Shown here: piece after piece, positions 1 through 8,093 of the stretch | How the letters are laid out: each line of letters opens with the position of its first letter | Numbering within the stretch: position 1 is the stretch's first letter | The notes under the pieces: model-generated | Database searches by the model: none | The model's input: the letters and a program-made list of their open reading frames with translations, nothing else | What the model was told of the DNA's origin: nothing | Assembly: GCA_013360585.1 (NCBI GenBank) | Contig: JABWBH010000016.1 | Coordinates: 1-64,000 of the forward strand | Length of the DNA stretch: 64,000 nt | Direction of reading: 5' to 3' | From: Phycisphaerae bacterium | GTDB taxonomy: Bacteria; Planctomycetota; Phycisphaerae; UBA1845 | Program-made: the position numbers and the translations under genes

Positions 1-8
1 TGTCCCAT

Positions 9-65
9 GGCGTATCCTTTCGTAAAGGGTGAACTGAAACTCCACCCAGGATACGCCGCCTTTTT
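9..65 (+). terminator. Terminator-like hairpin at the window edge
   Basis: GGCGTATCCT (9-18) pairs perfectly with AGGATACGCC (48-57), and a TTTTT run follows at 61-65. A smaller nested stem (CCTTT 16-20 with AAAGG 24-28) could compete with it. The arrangement suits a Rho-independent terminator for a gene ending to the left of the window, but the 29-base loop is long and the T run starts three bases after the stem, so this is tentative. Confidence 0.35.
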
Positions 66-699
66 CTTCAGGTCATCCACAGGATTTGGTCATAGCTCAA
101 AGCGAGGTGTGAGGCGCGAATAGTTGGAGTAAGGCGGTAAGAAGTCGATGACGTTCGCGGAGAGAAGTTAAGAGTTGTATAAAGGAATTTTTCTTCGACA
201 TTGAACGGAGGATTCGCAAATGTGGGGATTCGGTTCATGGCTGAATTGGCTGATCAGAGGAAGTCACTGGATTACGTTTTCTGATTGGGGAGAGTGGGTT
301 CACTCGGACCGGGGTCGGTCAAGGTACATGTAGGGTGTTCGTCGGTTTGATCAGCAACCGCGGCAAGTGTCGGGCGAAGTGGTCGAACTGCCAGGGACCG
401 ATCGAGGTCGGTTCGCACACCGTGTCGGCCGCGCTCTCTTGCGGGACGGTCATCGAGCGGGCGACGGAATGCCCGTGAGAGGTGGGTCTGTCGGCTGTTC
501 GCGGCCAGCTACCGACCAACATGGCCTGCGAATGCAGGTGTAACGGAAGGCGGTCATCAGAACCCCTCACGCCAGTATGGGGCCAAGATTGAGGATCGGA
601 CCCGCTTCCCTCTTGGGGGGGCGGGTCCGTTGTTTTCAGGGCGGGGGCGACGGGGCTTTGGGGGGAAGGGGCATGATTCGGGATGCGGGGGTTCGGCGG
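66..699. other. Stretch with no supported gene
   Basis: About 630 bases between the edge hairpin and the minisatellite. Short open frames occur on both strands, but none has protein-like composition together with a convincing ribosome binding site. I see no RNA gene or mobile-element end. Confidence 0.5.
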
Positions 700-840
700 T
701 GAGGGTTGCAGGGTGTGGGGTGAGGGTTGCAGGGTGTGGGGTGAGGGTTGCAGGGTGTGGGGTGAGGGTTGCAGGGTGTGGGGTGAGGGTTGCAGGGTGT
801 GGAGTGAGGGTTGCAGGGTGTGGGGTGAGGGTTGCAGGGT
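700..840 (+). repeat. 21-bp tandem minisatellite, 6 full copies plus a 15-base partial
   Basis: The unit TGAGGGTTGCAGGGTGTGGGG repeats head to tail from 700. Copies 1-4 and 6 are identical; copy 5 (784-804) has one change (GGAG for GGGG); the seventh copy stops after 15 bases at 840. Because 21 is a multiple of 3, all frames stay open and give short-period peptides on both strands, which should not be read as proteins. There are no spacers, so it is not a CRISPR array. The near identity of copies implies recent expansion. Confidence 0.95.
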
Positions 841-861
841 TCAGCGGGGGCGCGTTCATCT

Positions 862-1058
862 CAATCCCGAAGGGATTGCGGCCTCCAGCCCAAGGTTGGA
901 CGCCGCAGGCGGCCTACCTTGGGTTCGCGGCATCCCGCGTTCCGACCAACCCCAACGGGGTTGCGCCGGGTTGAAGAGGTTGCGCCGGATGCCGCAACCC
1001 CGTTGGGGTTGCGGATTGAATGCACCTCGTTTTCCCAGGGTAGGTCGCCTGCGGCGAC
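862..1058. repeat. Cluster of short palindromic intergenic repeats
   Basis: Four perfect small hairpins lie in about 200 bases: CAATCCC/GGGATTG (862-868/872-878), CAACCCC/GGGGTTG (947-953/957-963), CAACCCC/GGGGTTG (995-1001/1005-1011) and GTCGCC/GGCGAC (1044-1049/1053-1058), each with a three-base loop. Between them are paired phrases such as CCCAAGGTTGG and CCTACCTTGGG. From memory, this CAACCCC-x3-GGGGTTG style is frequent between genes in planctomycete genomes. It appears to have inserted into an IS66-like remnant immediately to its right. Confidence 0.7.
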
Positions 1059-1159
1059 ACGCCTTCCCGTCGACAGAACGCCGCAATCGAAAGCCCGCTG
1101 CCCCGCCGCAGCCGCACCAGCCGCCGCCACCGCTTCGCCGCCGCGCCTGCTGTCCTCAT
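1040..1159 (-). pseudogene. IS66-type accessory protein (TnpA-like) remnant
   Basis: Read on the minus strand, about 40 codons give WRRLVRLRRGSGLSIAAFC followed by RREGVSPQATY. This matches the usual start of IS66-family OrfA/TnpA proteins (W..L......SGLS..AFCR..G.S...FY). The reading then runs into the palindromic repeat cluster and the similarity stops, so the gene is broken. No other IS66 part (TnpB or TnpC) is seen nearby. The call rests on a short motif. Confidence 0.4.
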
Positions 1160-1375
1160 GGCGGACCATCATGCCGATGCAACCTCCCGGCGCATAGATG
1201 CGGTTTGCTCAACGGACACCGCTGGGCAATTCTCGGCTGCCACTCCGTGGCACAGGGGCGCGCCGTGTCGCCTTCGGGGTTCGTCGAGAATTGCGGAGCG
1301 CCGGGTTGCCTTCGAGGTGGGTGAGGAGCTCCGCACGTCGCTGCGCACCGGAGTCTGATGGGGACTCAGGTCGCT

Positions 1376-2098
1376 TTATTCTGGCGTTCGGTCCGGTCGG
1401 CCGAAGTCGGGGTTGATGATGAGGTCGCCGCCGAAGCGACGGCGGGCGTCCGGGGCTTCGCCGAACTGCTGTTTGAGGTCGAGGAGTTCGTTGACTTTCT
1501 CGGCGGAGAGGCGTTCGACACGGCCGATCTGGCGGGCGAGGATGAGGATGCGGCAGTAGGCGTCGAGGATTTCGGTGTTCCAGTACGCCCGCTCGACGGT
1601 CGGCCCCCAACTGACCGTGCCGTGGTTGCTGAGCACGACGGTGTTCGCCCGGCCGACAAAAGGGCGGATCGTCGCGGCGAAGCGGTCGTTCCCGGGCGTC
1701 TCATACGGTGCCCGCGGGACCGGACCGAGGAAGACCTCCACCTCCGGGAGAATCCCGGTGGGGATTTCCTCATGCGCGACGGCGAAGGCGACCGCGTGGG
1801 GCGGGTGGCAATGCACGACGGACTTCACCGCCGGGTCGCCTTTGTAGACCTCAAGATGGAGGAAGATCTCGCTGGTCCGAGGCCTTTTTCCGGAGAGCTG
1901 CCGGCCCGACAGGTCCACCGTGCAAAGGTCGTCGGGCGTCATGAAGCCCTTGCAGATCAAAGTCGGCGTGCAGAGGACGACCTCGTCAGACAGGCGGCAG
2001 GAGATGTTGCCGTCGTTTCCCGCAGCGAACCCCCGCGCATAAATCCGCCGCCCGATCTCGCAGATCTGCTCCCGTATGTCCGCGTGGTCCAGACTCAT
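1376..2098 (-). CDS. Class II aldolase/adducin-family protein (L-fuculose-phosphate aldolase-like)
   Basis: A 240-residue protein, full length for the class II sugar-phosphate aldolases (FucA, RhaD, AraD epimerase, MtnB), which cleave or rearrange sugar phosphates using a divalent metal. The phosphate-binding GNDGNIS is at residues 27-33. The acid in TSEIFLH (E77) and the metal-binding histidines H96 and H98 (VVHCHPPHA) and H159 (SNHGT) are all present, so it should be active in the cytoplasm. Substrate cannot be fixed from sequence; fuculose-1-phosphate or a related ketose/ribulose phosphate is likely. It stands alone, with non-coding DNA on both sides. Confidence 0.85.
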   Translation of the reverse strand: MSLDHADIREQICEIGRRIYARGFAAGNDGNISCRLSDEVVLCTPTLICKGFMTPDDLCTVDLSGRQLSGKRPRTSEIFLHLEVYKGDPAVKSVVHCHPPHAVAFAVAHEEIPTGILPEVEVFLGPVPRAPYETPGNDRFAATIRPFVGRANTVVLSNHGTVSWGPTVERAYWNTEILDAYCRILILARQIGRVERLSAEKVNELLDLKQQFGEAPDARRRFGGDLIINPDFGRPDRTPE

Positions 2099-2453
2099 CT
2101 GCGCACCGACATCAACCCCAAGCCGCCCCGACTCGCCCCCCTGCCCGCGCCCGATCCGAACAGAATCTCACAACCCAATTCACACGCTGTTTCAAAACCC
2201 GCGTGAAAGACCTGAAAAGCACGCTTCCTTACGGGCGCGGTTCGGTTTTGAAACCGCGTCTTACTCTATCTTGAATAATCAGGGCGGGCCAGCGTCGGAT
2301 TTAAGCGGATCGCCAAGCCCGATCCTCGCCGTGAACTTCCGGCGCTGCGGGTCGTGGAGGGATCGGCATCCATCGCGGCGCGGGTGTCCGCTCGGCGCAT
2401 GCGGACCGGGGATCCGCGATCCGGGGATACGCAGCGACCTGATGACTCGGGGA
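2099..2453. other. Intergenic stretch with degenerate repeats
   Basis: No supported gene. Around 2237-2266 is GCGCGGTTCGGTTTTGAAAC with following CGCG, which resembles 6160-6190 and 11936-11968 (GGTTCG...TTGA.ACGCGG) and may be a worn dispersed element. Around 2400-2430 is a GCGGACC.GG..TCCGCGATCC phrase, a weaker version of the twin hairpins at 8314-8351. Confidence 0.4.
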
Positions 2454-3176
2454 TCAGCGCCCATCGTCCGTTGAGTCATCGTCCGCCACGGGACAACTGA
2501 GACTCTTGTCATACATTCCCGACCGATCAAAGCAGCAGGGGCGGCGTTTTCCCTTGGCGAGCATGTCGCAGGCGGCGGCGATCCGCTTGGCGCGCGTCTC
2601 GGGCTTCTTGGGCGAGGTGATCCAGTGAATGAAATCGCGGCGCGCGGCCGGCGTAATATCCGCCCACGCCTCTCGCGCCCCCGGTTTCCCCGGCGACCCC
2701 TTCGGCGCCGCCGTAAGCGCCTTTCGCAGATCGGCCGGTACTTTCGGCTCCGGCTCTTCCGCCACCGGCGCGATCTCCAGCGTGACGACGTCGCCGGCCT
2801 TCGCCAGCGGCTGCGGAAGTTCGCCGCTCTCCCGCCCCGGCGCTTCGCGCGGCTTCCGGCCCGCCTGGAGCGCATCTCGCTCCTCCTTCAGGCGTTTCCG
2901 GTCTGCTTTGAACAACGACCGGTCCACCTTGAGCCAATGCCCGCCCTGGCCGTCGGGTTCGAGCGTGGCCTGAAACGGATGACCGTTGATCGTACCCTCC
3001 ACGGTCACCTGTCCGCGCGAGGGCAACTTCGCGCTGGCGTCCCTGGGCAGGGTCAGAAAGGTCCAGGAGACGGGCCTGCCGGGAACCTTAGGCCGCAAAA
3101 GTCTGGCTGTGAAACGAATTCCGGAAGCCGTTTTGGATTCAGCGGACCGATCAACAGCGGAAGCGGCTTTGGTCAT
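2454..3176 (-). CDS. YdeI/OmpD-associated (OmdA) family protein with DUF1905 domain
   Basis: A 240-residue cytoplasmic protein of two parts. Residues about 18-95 form a DUF1905-type beta domain (IRFTARLLRP, SWTFLTLPRD, VTVEGTINGHPFQATLEP). Residues about 145-228 are the YdeI/OmdA helical domain with its hallmark run: WADITPAARRDFIHWITS, KKPETRAKRI and GKRRPCCFDRSGMYDKS. Members are linked to bacteriocin or antimicrobial-peptide protection in some bacteria, but the biochemistry is unknown. The second domain is complete. An acidic tail (DDDSTDDGR) follows. It is a single-gene unit. Confidence 0.85.
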   Translation of the reverse strand: MTKAASAVDRSAESKTASGIRFTARLLRPKVPGRPVSWTFLTLPRDASAKLPSRGQVTVEGTINGHPFQATLEPDGQGGHWLKVDRSLFKADRKRLKEERDALQAGRKPREAPGRESGELPQPLAKAGDVVTLEIAPVAEEPEPKVPADLRKALTAAPKGSPGKPGAREAWADITPAARRDFIHWITSPKKPETRAKRIAAACDMLAKGKRRPCCFDRSGMYDKSLSCPVADDDSTDDGR

Positions 3177-3281
3177 GGCGTCACTCCAACAGCCGGCATC
3201 AAGAGCAAGGGTCGCTCTGCGCAGGGGCTGAACGACTCAGCCCATCCCGCCCTCATCCGGTGCTCATCCTACAGCGCCCTA

Positions 3282-3386
3282 AATCGTCATTCTCGGTTCC
3301 GCGGCGCGTTGCGAAACGAGCGTTCGCGCGGGCTGAAGCCCGCGGCTCGGAGGGCCCTCCACATTCGTGAATCTTGATTTAGGCCC
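3282..3386 (+). repeat. 105-bp dispersed repeat, copy A
   Basis: Bases 3282-3386 match 18301-18405 over the full 105 bases with 12 mismatches and no gap (about 89% identity). Inside it is a perfect hairpin, GCGGGCT-GA-AGCCCGC. It begins AATCGTCAT and ends TTGATTTAGGCCC. Both copies lie between genes in the same orientation. It has no protein-coding character; it is probably a small non-autonomous mobile or REP-like element. Confidence 0.85.
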
Positions 3387-3510
3387 AATGAATTCCTCAT
3401 GACTTCTCTGATGCTGCCGCCAAGGCGACCCAGGTACCAAAACTGGTCTTCGGGCGTCCCATCGACGAACGAATCGAAAGTAATCACGAGCTGTGGATCG
3501 TTCTGAGCCT
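3387..3510 (-). pseudogene. Possible C-terminal remnant of an unknown gene
   Basis: On the minus strand a frame opening after a TGA near 3511 reads AQNDPQLVITFDSFVDG, then TPEDQFWYLGRLGG, then SIREVMRNSLGLN, and meets the 105-bp repeat at 3386, where protein-like character ends. The composition looks like real protein, but there is no ribosome binding site and no family I recognise. The repeat appears to have truncated or replaced its end. Confidence 0.25.
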
Positions 3511-4278
3511 TTCAGGCGAGCCCCTGCCGCGAAACGCCGCTCGGCTATCCCATCGAAACCGAACACGGCCCTCGACGACGATCGCCCGGTCCGCAGCAAA
3601 GGACGCCCGCATAGCGCCGGGTGGAGCAGTTCAAAACGGTGGTCCGCGTTACGCCGAGCGATCCTCTGACGTCGAGTGTCGTTGCATCATGCTCGCTCCG
3701 TCAAGCGTGGGCGGTCTGATCGAGAAACCCGCTCCCCTGCTTACGATCACGGTCCTGCCGGGCCTGCCTTGAACGCCCCGGACTGACTCACCTTTGTTGA
3801 ATAATATTGATATATTCATCTAAGAATAAGTCATGGTGATCCGGCGGCGAGTGCGACCCGGATTCAGGGATTCCGGGCGTTTTGCGACCGGAAAGAGCAT
3901 CCCGAAACCCGGGTGGCCGAAACGGGTATAAGAGGCGGTAGCCAACGTCCCTGCCCGAGGTCCGTCCTCAGGGTGGGATCGGTGGCGTTCATGGGACCGT
4001 GACGTAACGTTCGGATGCCCGGTGTCGGGGCGTGCGTCCCCGGAGTGCGATCCTCGCCAGCCGTTTGAAAGACTGGCTTGGGCGGGGCAGGAGACGCCGA
4101 GCGGTCCGCTTGGAGGGCGGTCGCGGGTTTGCGGGATTGAGTCCAGGGGCAACCGCTACCGGGCGGGCGGACTGGATCCGAATTTGAGCAACGAACTTAC
4201 AACCGAGGATTCCGAAAGCAGACGTAACCAGAGCACGCGCATCGGCAACACGCGCGACAACAGACGAGGAAAGCAGCC
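3511..4278. other. Long leader or intergenic region before the GspE gene
   Basis: About 770 bases without a supported gene. An AT-rich island at 3797-3830 (GTTGAATAATATTGATATAT and following) stands out in this GC-rich DNA and is the best candidate promoter region for the downstream ATPase. At 4177-4213 is GATCCGAATTTGAGCAACGA and onward, which resembles 8352-8390 and may be a worn dispersed repeat. Confidence 0.4.
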
Positions 4279-5964
4279 TTGAGCGTCGCAGACACCCTAC
4301 TGAGCCGAAAGAAGATCTCGCCCGAGCAGCTTGAGAAAGCCAAGTCCGCGCGGCGCGGCTCGGAGCGCATCGAGAAGTGCCTCGTGCGCCTCGGCTACAT
4401 CAAGGAGCGGGACTACCTCGAAGTTTACGGCGAGTCGCTGTCCATCCCCGTCATCGACCTCAGCCAGATCAACATCGACGAGAAGCTGCTCAAAGAGTTC
4501 CCCACGAAGGCGGTCCACCGTTACCACCTGGTGCCGATCGCCCGCAACAACGGGACGATCAAGGTCGCCACCGCCAACCCCTTCGACCTCTACGCCTTCG
4601 ACGAACTCCGGATGCTCACCGGGTCGAAGATCGAGACGGTCCTCGCCACCGAAGAGGACATCGGCCGGATCATCAAGAAGCACTTCGGCGTCGGCGGACA
4701 CACCGTCGAGGAGCTGGTCAAGGAGATCGGAACCGACGGCATTCAGATCGTCTCCGAGCGCGAAGCCACCGACGCGGACATGATCGAGGAGGCCCAGGAG
4801 GCCACCGTCGTCAAGCTGGTCAACGAGATCCTCGTCGAGGCGATCCGCGACCGGGCGAGCGACGTACACATCGAGCCGTATGAGCACGACCTGAAGATCC
4901 GCTATCGCATCGACGGCGTGCTGCACACGACCAACTGTCCGCCGGAGATCCGACGGTTTCAGAATGCCATCGTCAGCCGCATCAAGATTCTCTCGAACCT
5001 CAACATCGCGGAGAAACGTCTCCCGCAGGACGGCGGGTTCAAGATCAAGGCCCAGAACCGCGACATCGACCTCCGCGTCAGCATCATCCCCGCCGCATTC
5101 GGCGAAGCGGTGGTCATGCGTATTCTCGACAAGGCGTCGGCGCTGCTGTCGCTGACCGAACTGGGCATGATCGACCCGGCGCTGGAGGGCATGAACAAGC
5201 TCATCGCCCAGCCCTACGGGATCATCCTGGTCACCGGTCCGACCGGTTCCGGTAAGACGACGACGCTCTACTCGGCGCTCAACACGATCAAGAACGACAC
5301 GATCAAGATTCTCACGGTGGAAGACCCGATCGAGTATTACATCGACGGCATTCAGCAGGTGCAGACCAAGGCGCGGATCGGACTGACGTTCGCGGCGGGA
5401 CTGCGTTCCTTCCTGCGTCACGACCCGGACGTGATCCTCGTCGGCGAGATTCGAGACCTCGAGACGGCCGAGGTGGCGATCAACGCCTCGCTCACCGGCC
5501 ACCTTGTGTTCAGCACCCTGCACACCAACGACACGGTCACCGCCAACACCCGCCTCCTCGACATGGGCGTCGAGCCGTTCCTCGTCTCCAGTTCGATCAG
5601 CGGCGTGCTCGCCCAGCGCCTCGTGCGCAAGCTCTGCCCGGACTGCAAGGAGGCGTACAAGCCGGAGATGATAGACGTCCCTGCGGACTTCCAGATGCAG
5701 AAAGGCGACAAGATCTACCGCGCCGTCGGCTGCCGCGACTGTCGGCACACCGGCTACCGCGGGCGCATGGGCATCTTCGAGCTGCTGATGATCAATGACG
5801 AGCTGCGCGAGATGATCGTCACGCGCAAAAGCGCCGGGCAGATGCAGGACGTGGCGCGGAAGAAGTACGGCCTGCAACTGATGCGCGAGGACGGCTGGAA
5901 CAAGGTGCGCCTCGGCCTGACGACGATCGACGAAATCGTCCGCGTGACGCAGGCGGTGCTCTGA
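4279..5964 (+). CDS. gspE: Type II secretion/type IV pilus assembly ATPase (GspE/PilB)
   Basis: A 561-residue cytoplasmic hexameric ATPase that powers pseudopilus or pilus assembly. An N-terminal GspE/MshE-type domain (about 1-150) precedes the motor: Walker A GPTGSGKTTT at about 320-329, the Asp box, and Walker B with VILVGEIRD near 385-393. A four-cysteine zinc site (CPDC near 453, CRDC near 485) marks the GspE/PilB branch rather than PilT. The start is TTG at 4279, chosen because GAGGAAAG lies a few bases upstream and the N-terminus fits the family. The stop falls in a 17-bp tandem repeat. It should work with the pseudopilin at 11.1 kb and the secretins at 57-64 kb. PilB is the alternative name. 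Confidence 0.95.
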   Translation: MSVADTLLSRKKISPEQLEKAKSARRGSERIEKCLVRLGYIKERDYLEVYGESLSIPVIDLSQINIDEKLLKEFPTKAVHRYHLVPIARNNGTIKVATANPFDLYAFDELRMLTGSKIETVLATEEDIGRIIKKHFGVGGHTVEELVKEIGTDGIQIVSEREATDADMIEEAQEATVVKLVNEILVEAIRDRASDVHIEPYEHDLKIRYRIDGVLHTTNCPPEIRRFQNAIVSRIKILSNLNIAEKRLPQDGGFKIKAQNRDIDLRVSIIPAAFGEAVVMRILDKASALLSLTELGMIDPALEGMNKLIAQPYGIILVTGPTGSGKTTTLYSALNTIKNDTIKILTVEDPIEYYIDGIQQVQTKARIGLTFAAGLRSFLRHDPDVILVGEIRDLETAEVAINASLTGHLVFSTLHTNDTVTANTRLLDMGVEPFLVSSSISGVLAQRLVRKLCPDCKEAYKPEMIDVPADFQMQKGDKIYRAVGCRDCRHTGYRGRMGIFELLMINDELREMIVTRKSAGQMQDVARKKYGLQLMREDGWNKVRLGLTTIDEIVRVTQAVL

Positions 5965-5995
5965 CGCAGGCGTTGCTCTGACGCAGGCGGTGACT
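5945..5995 (+). repeat. Three tandem 17-bp copies spanning the gspE stop codon
   Basis: TGACGCAGGCGGTGCTC occurs at 5945-5961, again with one change at 5962-5978, and with a few changes at 5979-5995. The TGA that starts copy 2 is the stop codon of the upstream gene, so the duplication either created the stop or copied the gene end into the intergenic DNA. Confidence 0.85.
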
Positions 5996-6005
5996 TGACG
6001 GGTAT

Positions 6006-6030
6006 GTTCTCTCTCCGAGAGGACATTTCT
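6006..6030 (+). terminator. Weak hairpin downstream of gspE
   Basis: GTTCTCTC (6006-6013) pairs with GAGAGGAC (6017-6024), with one G-T wobble and a three-base loop, followed by ATTTCTCCTC. It is placed as a terminator for the ATPase gene; the T tract is poor. Confidence 0.35.
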
Positions 6031-6293
6031 CCTCATCGAGTCATCGAGGCTTTGCGGCTACTCCGGATCGACGAGCGTCGTTTTCCGTTCCGCGATGAAT
6101 CTTTCCGACGCGCGAGTCCTCTCTTGACGCGGTTTCACAACGTCCGGAACCGATCGGCGCGGCTCGGTATTGAAACGCGGTTCAGGCGTTTTGCGACGAA
6201 ATCCCGTGGGGCGCGTCCGGTCGGCGTTGACCGGCGCGAAGGGTTTGGATGGTCAGCCGGGAGAATACGGACGGACCCCGCTCGTCCCCCGCC
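6031..6293. other. Intergenic stretch, no gene seen
   Basis: About 260 bases between two convergent genes. It holds a degenerate phrase at 6160-6190 (GCGCGGCTCGGTATTGAAAC and following) that resembles 2237-2266. No RNA gene is recognised. Confidence 0.4.
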
Positions 6294-8093
6294 TTACGGT
6301 TTGACCACCGGGCGTTTCACCAGCCATCGCTGGCGCAGACGGACGGAGTCGACGCCGAGGCGCTGGTCCGTCGATTGCGGATTGCGTCCTGTGCATTCGA
6401 GGCGGATCGTATGTTCGCCCGGGGGCAGTTCGTAGTCGCCGAGACTGTGGTCGTGGATCTCGATGGTTTTGCTGTAGAGGTCGATCGGACCGCCCGCGGG
6501 TTCGCCGTTCAGCAGCACGCGGTAGGTTCCGTAGTCATAAGAGTGCGTCAGGCGCAGCATGAGGCGGCGGTATTCCTTCGTCTCGACCTTGAACCGGAAC
6601 TCGATGAACGGTTTCGCAGCGGACTCGCCGGCGACGGCATACCCGGTAGCGGAATCGCCGGCGGCGGTGGAGCGGCGCGGGTCGGCCTCGGCGCCCTTGC
6701 TCCGGTCGTCGGTCTGCCCGCGATCCGCCTCCGCCGGGACGAAGAAAAGCTGGCCCTCACCCGTCCAGATGTAACCCTTCTGCAACGTCAGCGTCCCGCC
6801 GGAGTGCCGCGCTGTTGGCATCAGATCCTTCCCCTCGACGATGCGATCGAGGTTCGGGAACCTGCGTTCCGAGGCCGGCGGGAGCGTGGCGAAGCGCTTC
6901 GGCTGGCCGACCTGGTACCAGAACGCCACCGTCGCCAGGTCGTCCTCCCGCTCGACGAACCCTTCGACCTTTCCGGTCTCGGTTTCGTCGGCGGAAATCC
7001 ACCCCCAGTGCTCGATCTCGACGCGCAGCGACTTCGTGAACCGCACGGGGTCCACGATGTGCCAGCGATACGAGCACACCCGCGTGCCCACGTCCCCCCA
7101 GTCGCCGTCGAGAAACGGCACGCCGAAATACGGGAAGCTGCATTTCTCCAGCCCCCACGCGGAAAGGAAGTAATCCTCCGTCCCTGTGCCCCAGATGGAC
7201 GCCCGCTCCTCACCGTCGATGTAGAACTTCTCGTCGCCCTCGCCGAACCACTCCGGGCTTCGGGCCCGGGCGCTCATGACCGTGCCGACGTAGTGACCCC
7301 GGCCCTCGATGTCCGCGATGAGGTAGTCGCGCCCGAGGATTTCGGGGAACTCCTGCCGGTACTGGGCGCAGAAGTAGGCGGTGTCCGGCGGGAGAGATTC
7401 CTCCTCGATGTAGTCGATGTGATAGTAAAGAGCGCTGAAGGGTTTCGGGCTTTCGTTCGTGACGGTCAGTCGCCCGCGCTTGAAGAACGGCATCGCCCAG
7501 TAGCAGTTGTACGCGTCGCCGCCCTGCACCTGGACGGGAACCGAGTTCACCACCGCCCGCACGCCGAACCCCGCGGCGAAAAAATCCCCCAGCGGCGCCT
7601 CCACCGCCGGCGTCTCCCCGTCGTCCCAGTACGCCCGCAGCACAACTTCCGAAGGATCGGCAGCCCCGTCCTTCGCCAGCCACCCCGGCGCCGCCTCGGC
7701 GAAGGTCAGCCAGATGTGCCGGATCGTCGCCGGGCCTTTGAGGTCGGCGAGGGTGAACGTTTCGCCGGGCTGGATCCAGCGGTTGTCACGGTTGGACAGC
7801 GGACTTTCCGCCGCCGAAGACACGCGGCGCGACCGTCCAGGCCGCACGCGCGTCAACGCGCCCAGATCATCCTGCGCCGATGGCGGCAGGTCCGCAGGGG
7901 CAAGCGCCGCACCAGCAACCGCCGGGAGCGGCGCACCGTCAACCGCCGCAAGGACCGCGCCGGAAACCGCAAGGAGCGTCGTTCCGTCGGTCGCCCTGAG
8001 CGCCACCCCGTCGGCTTTACTCAGCGCCGCTTCGATCGTCGAACCCGCAATCGCAACCCCCAACCCCGCCAGCATCAGCGACATCCGAATCAT
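6294..8093 (-). CDS. Secreted DUF2961 protein, glycoside hydrolase family 172-like
   Basis: A 599-residue protein. The ATG at 8093 is chosen over the ATG at 8249 because it gives a signal peptide (MIRMSLMLAGLGVAIAGSTI) and has GGGGG about eight bases upstream. An Ala-rich linker (about 25-75) is followed by the DUF2961 double jelly-roll core. Diagnostic runs are GDFFAAGFG, NSVPVQVQGGDAYNCYWAMP, YYHIDYI, the acidic signature GTGTEDYF and WHIVDPVRF; a C-terminal part carries YDYGTYRVLLNGEPAGG. DUF2961 founded GH172, whose characterised members act on fructofuranosides and arabinofuranosides. The acids expected in the active site, including the Glu of GTGTEDYF, are present. Probably a periplasmic or exported glycan hydrolase, encoded alone. 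Confidence 0.88.
   Translation of the reverse strand: MIRMSLMLAGLGVAIAGSTIEAALSKADGVALRATDGTTLLAVSGAVLAAVDGAPLPAVAGAALAPADLPPSAQDDLGALTRVRPGRSRRVSSAAESPLSNRDNRWIQPGETFTLADLKGPATIRHIWLTFAEAAPGWLAKDGAADPSEVVLRAYWDDGETPAVEAPLGDFFAAGFGVRAVVNSVPVQVQGGDAYNCYWAMPFFKRGRLTVTNESPKPFSALYYHIDYIEEESLPPDTAYFCAQYRQEFPEILGRDYLIADIEGRGHYVGTVMSARARSPEWFGEGDEKFYIDGEERASIWGTGTEDYFLSAWGLEKCSFPYFGVPFLDGDWGDVGTRVCSYRWHIVDPVRFTKSLRVEIEHWGWISADETETGKVEGFVEREDDLATVAFWYQVGQPKRFATLPPASERRFPNLDRIVEGKDLMPTARHSGGTLTLQKGYIWTGEGQLFFVPAEADRGQTDDRSKGAEADPRRSTAAGDSATGYAVAGESAAKPFIEFRFKVETKEYRRLMLRLTHSYDYGTYRVLLNGEPAGGPIDLYSKTIEIHDHSLGDYELPPGEHTIRLECTGRNPQSTDQRLGVDSVRLRQRWLVKRPVVKP

Noticed and set aside
700..840. CRISPR array
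   Set aside because: The repeats are directly adjacent without spacers and no cas gene is in the window.
557..1324. Repetitive open frames across the 21-bp minisatellite
   Set aside because: They exist only because the unit is a multiple of three; the peptides are simple repeats on both strands.
3950..4140. Structured RNA or riboswitch in the gspE leader
   Set aside because: Several short stems can be drawn (such as CGGGG/CCCCG near 4027-4044), but they match no riboswitch or ncRNA I know.
4297..6036. 579-codon minus-strand frame opposite gspE
   Set aside because: It is the high-GC antisense shadow of a gene with intact motifs; its peptide is His/Val/Asp-rich and has no domain signature.
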